DNA of 18,082 bases. Origin: DATEEW01 sp035273665 (lineage in GTDB: Bacteria > Pseudomonadota > Gammaproteobacteria > Burkholderiales > SG8-39). Every line of letters begins with the position of its first letter. Positions within the stretch are counted from its first letter, which is position 1. This document shows, piece after piece, positions 14,044 through 18,082 of the stretch. The stretch lies in assembly GCA_035273665.1 (NCBI GenBank), contig DATEOW010000204.1, forward strand, positions 1 to 18,082, read 5' to 3'. Under the pieces are notes generated by a model. It made no database searches. It was not told the origin of the DNA and saw only the letters and a program-made list of their open reading frames with translations. The position numbers and the translations under genes are program-made.

Positions 14044-15546
14044 ATGGAGTTCGCTTTGGAATTTAGCACGAAAGTTCTGACGCCGGAGAAGCTCACCAGC
14101 CCGGCAATCGTTATTGGCGTCTACGAAGGCGGAAAGTTATCCGCGAGCGCGGAACGCATCGACAAGGCGGCCAAAGGGATCATTGCCCGTCTCATCAAAT
14201 CGCGGGATTTCGAACCGAAACTGGGAACGATCCGCACCTTATACAAACCTCAGGGCCTGGCCTGCGAGCGTTTGATCGTGGTCGGTCTGGGAAAAAGCGA
14301 GGAATTCGGTCCGCGCGCCTACCGCGAATCCGTCCGCGCTGCGACCACCGCTTTGAAAGACACCGGCGCGGCCGAAGCCCATCTTTTCTTTATCGAACTA
14401 CCGGTGAAGGGCTGCGACTTACGTTGGAGCGCTCGGCAAGCGGTGTTGATCGTTAGTGAAACTTTGTATCGCTTCGAGGAGTTCAAAAGCAAAAAAGCTT
14501 CCGCGTCTCTCTTGAAACGAATGCTGCTTGCCATAGACGACAAGAGCGTGCTGGGCGCTATAAATGAAGGGATCAGCGAAGGACGCGCGATTGCGACGGG
14601 TATGTCGCTGACGAAAGACTTGGGCAATCGCCCAAGCAATTTCTGCACGCCGACGCATTTGGCAGAGCAAGCGACCGCGCTGGCGCGCGAGTACAAATTC
14701 GGCATCGAAGTCCTCGAACGCAAGGACATGGAGAAACTGGGCATGGGCGCACTGCTCGCAGTCGCTCGCGGTTCCCACCAACCGCCCAAGTTCATCGTGC
14801 TGCGCTATAACGGTGGGAGCAAGAAGGACAAGCCTATCGTGCTCGTTGGGAAGGGCGTTACCTTCGATACCGGCGGCATTTCGATTAAGCCCTCGGCCGA
14901 AATGGACGAGATGAAATTCGATATGTGCGGGGCAGCCAGCGTACTCGGCACCTTCCGCGCATTGGCCGAGCTCAAGCCGAAGTTGAATGTCGTCGGCCTG
15001 ATCGCTGCCACGGAGAACATGCCCGGCGGAAATGCAACGAAACCCGGCGATATCGTCAAGAACATGTCCGGGCAAACGATTGAAATCCTGAACACCGATG
15101 CCGAAGGCCGCCTCATTCTTTGCGATGCGCTCAGCTATGCCGAGCGTTTCGAACCCGCCGCGGTAATCGATATCGCCACGCTGACCGGTGCGTGCGTCAT
15201 TGCGCTTGGGCATATCGCTACGGGCGCTTTCTCGAATAATGAAGCCTTGGTGCAGTCGCTACTGGAAGCCGGCCGCGAAGCCTGGGATCGAGCCTGGCAC
15301 ATGCCGCTATGGGAGGAATATCAAGAGCAGATCCGCAGCCCCTTTGCCGACATGGCGAATATCGGCGGACGCCCCGGTGGAAGCATCACCGCAGCATGCT
15401 TCCTCTCGCGCTATGCCGAAAAATACCCGTGGGCGCACCTCGACATCGCCGGCACGGCATGGAACTCGGGCAAAAACAAAGGCGCAACGGGTCGCCCAGT
15501 TCCCTTGCTCGTGACCTACCTGTTGCATCAGGCGCGGCAGGCGTGA
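14044..15546 (+). CDS. pepA: Leucyl aminopeptidase, M17 family
   Basis: Cytosolic hexameric dizinc/dimanganese aminopeptidase that removes N-terminal residues from peptides; in E. coli PepA also binds DNA. 500 residues. Active-site residues fall where the family has them: K270, D275 (VGKGVTFDTGG), K282, D293, and D352, E354, R356 in NTDAEGRL. The C-terminal catalytic domain is preceded by an alpha/beta N-terminal domain (about 1-165). The start is debatable. ATG 14044 gives MEFALEFSTK with only a distant AGG upstream. TTG 14056 gives MEFSTK, close to the usual betaproteobacterial MEFSIK, with GGAG 6 nt upstream. The stop overlaps holC as GTGA (15543-15546). Confidence 0.96.
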   Translation: MEFALEFSTKVLTPEKLTSPAIVIGVYEGGKLSASAERIDKAAKGIIARLIKSRDFEPKLGTIRTLYKPQGLACERLIVVGLGKSEEFGPRAYRESVRAATTALKDTGAAEAHLFFIELPVKGCDLRWSARQAVLIVSETLYRFEEFKSKKASASLLKRMLLAIDDKSVLGAINEGISEGRAIATGMSLTKDLGNRPSNFCTPTHLAEQATALAREYKFGIEVLERKDMEKLGMGALLAVARGSHQPPKFIVLRYNGGSKKDKPIVLVGKGVTFDTGGISIKPSAEMDEMKFDMCGAASVLGTFRALAELKPKLNVVGLIAATENMPGGNATKPGDIVKNMSGQTIEILNTDAEGRLILCDALSYAERFEPAAVIDIATLTGACVIALGHIATGAFSNNEALVQSLLEAGREAWDRAWHMPLWEEYQEQIRSPFADMANIGGRPGGSITAACFLSRYAEKYPWAHLDIAGTAWNSGKNKGATGRPVPLLVTYLLHQARQA

Positions 15547-15971
15547 CTCGGATCGATTTCTATCATGATGCGGACGATCGGTTGGCTGTCGTCTGCCGCC
15601 TCGCCGCCAAAGCGACGCAGCAGAAGCATCGGGTGCTGATCTACGCTCCCGACGAAGCCCGAGCGCAGGCAATTGATCAAATGCTCTGGAGCAATCCGGC
15701 CATCGGCTTTTTTCCTCATTGCAGGGCTGATCACAAACTCGCCGCGGAAACACCCATCCTGATCACGACCGATGCACAGGCACAGCCGCACGACGAAGTA
15801 CTCATCAACCTCGACGAAGAATGGCCGCCGGTTTTTGCGCGATTTCAGCGTCTGCTCGAAGTTGTCGGTCGTGCCGACGAAGACAAGCAACGGGCGCGTG
15901 CGCGTTTCAAGTTCTACAAAGACCGCGGTTATCCCATCCAGGCACATAACCTCGCCGATATGAAGATTTGA
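15543..15971 (+). CDS. holC: DNA polymerase III chi subunit
   Basis: 142 residues from GTG at 15543, overlapping the pepA stop by 4 nt. Readings that extend further upstream in this frame lie inside pepA and are not family-like. Chi is part of the clamp-loader assembly and links it to single-stranded DNA-binding protein. Recognisable parts are the opening TRIDFYHDAD, KHRVLIYAPDEARAQAIDQ followed by LWSNPAIGFFPH (the E. coli equivalent is LWARPAESFVPH), the ILITTD strand, DEVLINLDEEWPP, and the C-terminal ARARFKFYKDRGYPIQAHNL. The pepA-holC order is standard in proteobacteria and implies cotranscription. In many relatives valS follows soon after; here it does not within the window. Confidence 0.92.
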   Translation: MTRIDFYHDADDRLAVVCRLAAKATQQKHRVLIYAPDEARAQAIDQMLWSNPAIGFFPHCRADHKLAAETPILITTDAQAQPHDEVLINLDEEWPPVFARFQRLLEVVGRADEDKQRARARFKFYKDRGYPIQAHNLADMKI

Positions 15972-15974
15972 ACC

Positions 15975-16370
15975 GTGGCTGAAGAAGCAGATGAAATCCT
16001 AAAAAAGGCCGAAGCACTGCTCGCCAAACATCGCGGCACCCGTGCCGGTGCAACGCCTCCGGTGGATTTTCCCACTTTGACTGAGGTGGTGGGCGAAGCG
16101 CCCTCGGAAAATGCGCGTCATCCTTCTCCCCTGCTGGACGAAGATGAATTGGAGTCTTTCGAGCGGGAATTACGGCAGGAAATTTTGCAGCTCATCCGCG
16201 CCGAACTCGAACGTCTGATCGAAGCAAGACTACATCCGCGCATCGAATCCAAAGTCGCTGAAGTGATGACGCGGGCACGCGTGGAACTCGAGGTTGAAGT
16301 ACGTCGTGCGGTGCGCGAGTCGGTCACCCAAGTAATCGACGATGAGATTGAAAGACTCAAGGACGCCTAA
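15975..16370 (+). CDS. Small helical protein of unknown function
   Basis: 131 residues from GTG at 15975, 3 nt after the holC stop, so probably cotranscribed with pepA-holC. I do not recognise a named family with certainty. The first helix (about 1-20, EEADEILKKAEALLAKHRG) is followed by a Pro-rich loop (about 25-53). Residues 54-131 form one long, highly charged helix (ELESFERELRQEILQLIRAE and further Glu/Arg-rich turns), likely a coiled coil or an amphipathic dimer. There is no signal peptide, membrane span or Cys. The protein is acidic at the start and mixed-charge later. A hypothetical gene with similar features often sits between holC and valS in betaproteobacteria; any link to replication is only positional. 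Confidence 0.7.
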   Translation: MAEEADEILKKAEALLAKHRGTRAGATPPVDFPTLTEVVGEAPSENARHPSPLLDEDELESFERELRQEILQLIRAELERLIEARLHPRIESKVAEVMTRARVELEVEVRRAVRESVTQVIDDEIERLKDA

Positions 16371-16376
16371 AGCGCA

Positions 16377-18080
16377 TCACTGCAAACGAAGGCGCAATAG
16401 CACCGGATCGTGATCGCTGGCACGCAATGCCGCCGGGTACTCGGCATTGATATGCACGATGTCGTACACGCTGCGCCCAACCAAAGGGGCACTTACTAGC
16501 GCGTGGTCCAATGCCTGTGCATTGCCCTCGTGGATGTACGTATAACGCTCTTCCGGTGGTAAATCGAGGGTCAGATTGTGCAAACCGCCGCCGGCCAAAA
16601 TTCCCAGTGCGGGACCGAACTCGAAATCGTTTAAATCGCCAAGAACGACGGCATTCGCTTCCGCACCGAGGGTCCGAATGTAATGGGCCACCGCCTTCGC
16701 CTGTTGCTGCCGCTGCCCCTCGGAAGGGCGCCGCGGCGGTTGCTGCACGCCGAACAACGGTTCGTCCGCTCGTTTGGACACGAAATGGTTCAACACTGCA
16801 TGCAGCAGATGTTGGCGGAATCGGAAGGTCTGGACGAGCGGCTTGCGGCTGCTGTAGAAGGCTGAGTTGCCTGGCGCGATACGAACAGGCGCCGCAGCAA
16901 GGCTTACCCGAGCCGGATCGAACAAAAACACTTGGCGGATATTGGCCCCAGGCTCCCCGCCGTCTTCGTTGTGTCCTGGGTCGATTGCGCTCCAGTTGTA
17001 CAAGGGCCCGCCTAAACGGGCGATGGCCTCGGTAAGGCGCTTCAGGGTCAACCCAGCGTCCACATTACCGTCATCGACGGCGCCATTGCTATCCTGAATT
17101 TCCAACAATCCCACGATATCGGGCTCCTGCAAATTACACACGATATGCTCTGCGATGCGGTCGAAACGCCATTGCGCGTCGCGACCATCGAGGTTCTCCA
17201 CGTTATAGACAGCGATGCTTAAGTCCCCCCGATGGGCGTTGGTGGCATGCTCCGCCATCAACGAGACCGAGTGACGGCTTGGCGTGGTCGTGAGGTGCAG
17301 TGTGTAGTGACCAAAGCGGTAGTCCAAGACCGCTTGGATGTTCTCCAACCGATCGCCGACCTGCGCTCTGTCGATTCCGCTGTGGCTCAGGAAGATGCGT
17401 TGCGGATTGAAATGCGCCGCATCGACCAACAGTGCACCGCGCGGCGAAAGTCTCCCTTGCGCGTCTTCGCCGATTATTGCCAGGTCGCCTTGTGCGTTGA
17501 GCGGAGCGATCACGCGTGCGGCCCTCATCTGCACTCGCATCGCTTCGAGGCTTTCATAAAAATCCAACGCATCCTGGGTCGGATCGAAATCCTTCGATGC
17601 ATCGACGCCACCGCTGCGTTCTCTGATATGCAAGGGCGGCGTGCGGCCCCCTGCACCCAGTTCGACTGCCACCGGCAACGGATTGCCCTCCGACAAGACT
17701 CTGACGGCGGGAGAAACGATATTGGTCGTGCTGAGATTTGCGATAGCACTCGATACGGCGGGACGAAATTCGTCCACCTGACCGTCGACCTCGACCGCAT
17801 TCCCGACGGCGACCTTCGGCGCGGCTTGTGTGAACACAAAAATGGCTTCAGAGGTTGCCTCGTCCTGGTCCGGCGAGTGATCCTGCATATAGAAACCATT
17901 CGTGCGCACCGCGGTAACAATCCCGCGAACAGCCGTAACCCACTCGCCCTTGAAGGGCGAAACATGCGTCCGTCCCTGGATGTCGTGAATGCGTAATTCG
18001 CTGCTAGATGCCTGAGATAGCCAAAGGCAGCCCCCGGCGAAGAGCGCAAGATATAATCCTGCCATTCGCGCCAACGACAT
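16377..18080 (-). CDS. Secreted ExeM/NucH-type endonuclease/exonuclease/phosphatase-family nuclease
   Basis: 567 residues from ATG at 18080, two bases from the window edge, so a longer start cannot be excluded. A signal peptide covers about 1-25 (GLYLALFAGGCLWLSQA). The N-terminal part has an OB-fold-like domain, near 30-125 (THVSPFKGEWVTAVRGIVTA is typical, with NGFYMQD and VGNAVEVDGQVDEF). The catalytic domain begins near 285: N293 (VYNVENLDG), E327 (LLEIQD), H432 (NHFVSK), D482/N484 (LGDLNDF), D525 (ALDHALV) and D556-H557 (SDHDPVLLRL), a complete set. Family members are extracellular or periplasmic DNases used in phosphate scavenging or biofilm DNA turnover. It has no C-terminal anchor, unlike some relatives. 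It is convergent with the small helical protein, 6 bp away. Confidence 0.85.
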   Translation of the reverse strand: MSLARMAGLYLALFAGGCLWLSQASSSELRIHDIQGRTHVSPFKGEWVTAVRGIVTAVRTNGFYMQDHSPDQDEATSEAIFVFTQAAPKVAVGNAVEVDGQVDEFRPAVSSAIANLSTTNIVSPAVRVLSEGNPLPVAVELGAGGRTPPLHIRERSGGVDASKDFDPTQDALDFYESLEAMRVQMRAARVIAPLNAQGDLAIIGEDAQGRLSPRGALLVDAAHFNPQRIFLSHSGIDRAQVGDRLENIQAVLDYRFGHYTLHLTTTPSRHSVSLMAEHATNAHRGDLSIAVYNVENLDGRDAQWRFDRIAEHIVCNLQEPDIVGLLEIQDSNGAVDDGNVDAGLTLKRLTEAIARLGGPLYNWSAIDPGHNEDGGEPGANIRQVFLFDPARVSLAAAPVRIAPGNSAFYSSRKPLVQTFRFRQHLLHAVLNHFVSKRADEPLFGVQQPPRRPSEGQRQQQAKAVAHYIRTLGAEANAVVLGDLNDFEFGPALGILAGGGLHNLTLDLPPEERYTYIHEGNAQALDHALVSAPLVGRSVYDIVHINAEYPAALRASDHDPVLLRLRLQ

Positions 18081-18082
18081 TG

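Noticed and set aside
14419..15213. Minus-strand open frame of 264 codons opposite pepA
   Set aside because: Shadow of pepA, whose metal ligands align perfectly; the antisense translation shows no domain.
17232..17996. Plus-strand open frame of 254 codons opposite the nuclease gene
   Set aside because: Shadow of the ExeM-type nuclease; the composition follows the complementary codons.
1..18082. CRISPR array, tRNA or rRNA gene, insertion sequence, attachment site or toxin-antitoxin pair
   Set aside because: No regularly spaced direct repeats, no tRNA-like cloverleaf noticed, no transposase or integrase motifs, and genes are packed with core functions.
1..18082. A novel defence or mobile-element system
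   Set aside because: Nearly all genes belong to conserved housekeeping families. The only poorly described module is the sigma-DUF3619-DUF3106-RDD cluster, which looks regulatory rather than defensive.

Overview
The window is a dense stretch of chromosome from what looks like a betaproteobacterium of moderately high GC. The order ilvB-ilvH-ilvC-psd-pssA-leuA, the wrbA-DUF2069 pair, the sigma factor-DUF3619-DUF3106-RDD cluster and the lptF/lptG-pepA-holC neighbourhood are all arrangements I associate with that class. I see no tRNA, rRNA, CRISPR array, insertion sequence or phage gene, so this reads as core genome rather than an island.

Layout. 1-921 (+) is the 3' end of a gene with PilZ-like motifs. 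It meets a YihY/BrkB-type membrane protein (918-2147, -) tail to tail with a 4-bp overlap. A 65-bp divergent region then serves wrbA and a coupled DUF2069 membrane protein (2213-3189, +). From 3167 to 9654 on the minus strand lies a biosynthetic block read in the order ilvB, ilvH, ilvC (branched-chain amino acids), psd, pssA (phosphatidylethanolamine) and leuA (leucine). A clear intrinsic terminator separates ilvC from psd. A good sigma-70-type promoter with a short leader and no attenuator precedes ilvB.

9898-11794 (+) holds a four-gene cluster: an alternative sigma factor that seems to start at CTG, a single-pass DUF3619 protein (candidate anti-sigma factor), a secreted DUF3106 protein built from five 18-residue repeats with LTxxQ-like motifs, and an RDD membrane protein. 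Its parts resemble a sigma/anti-sigma/periplasmic sensor circuit, and it is the most interesting part of the window. It converges, with a 44-bp overlap, on lptG-lptF (11751-13903, -), the permease pair that extracts lipopolysaccharide from the inner membrane.

Divergent from lptF are pepA (leucyl aminopeptidase), holC (DNA polymerase III chi subunit) and a small helical protein of unknown function (14044-16370, +). The window closes with a secreted ExeM/NucH-type nuclease (16377-18080, -).

Starts were re-chosen from ribosome-binding sites and family N-termini for leuA, pssA, psd, ilvC, ilvH, holC and the sigma factor. All functional statements come from reading motifs; no database search was run.
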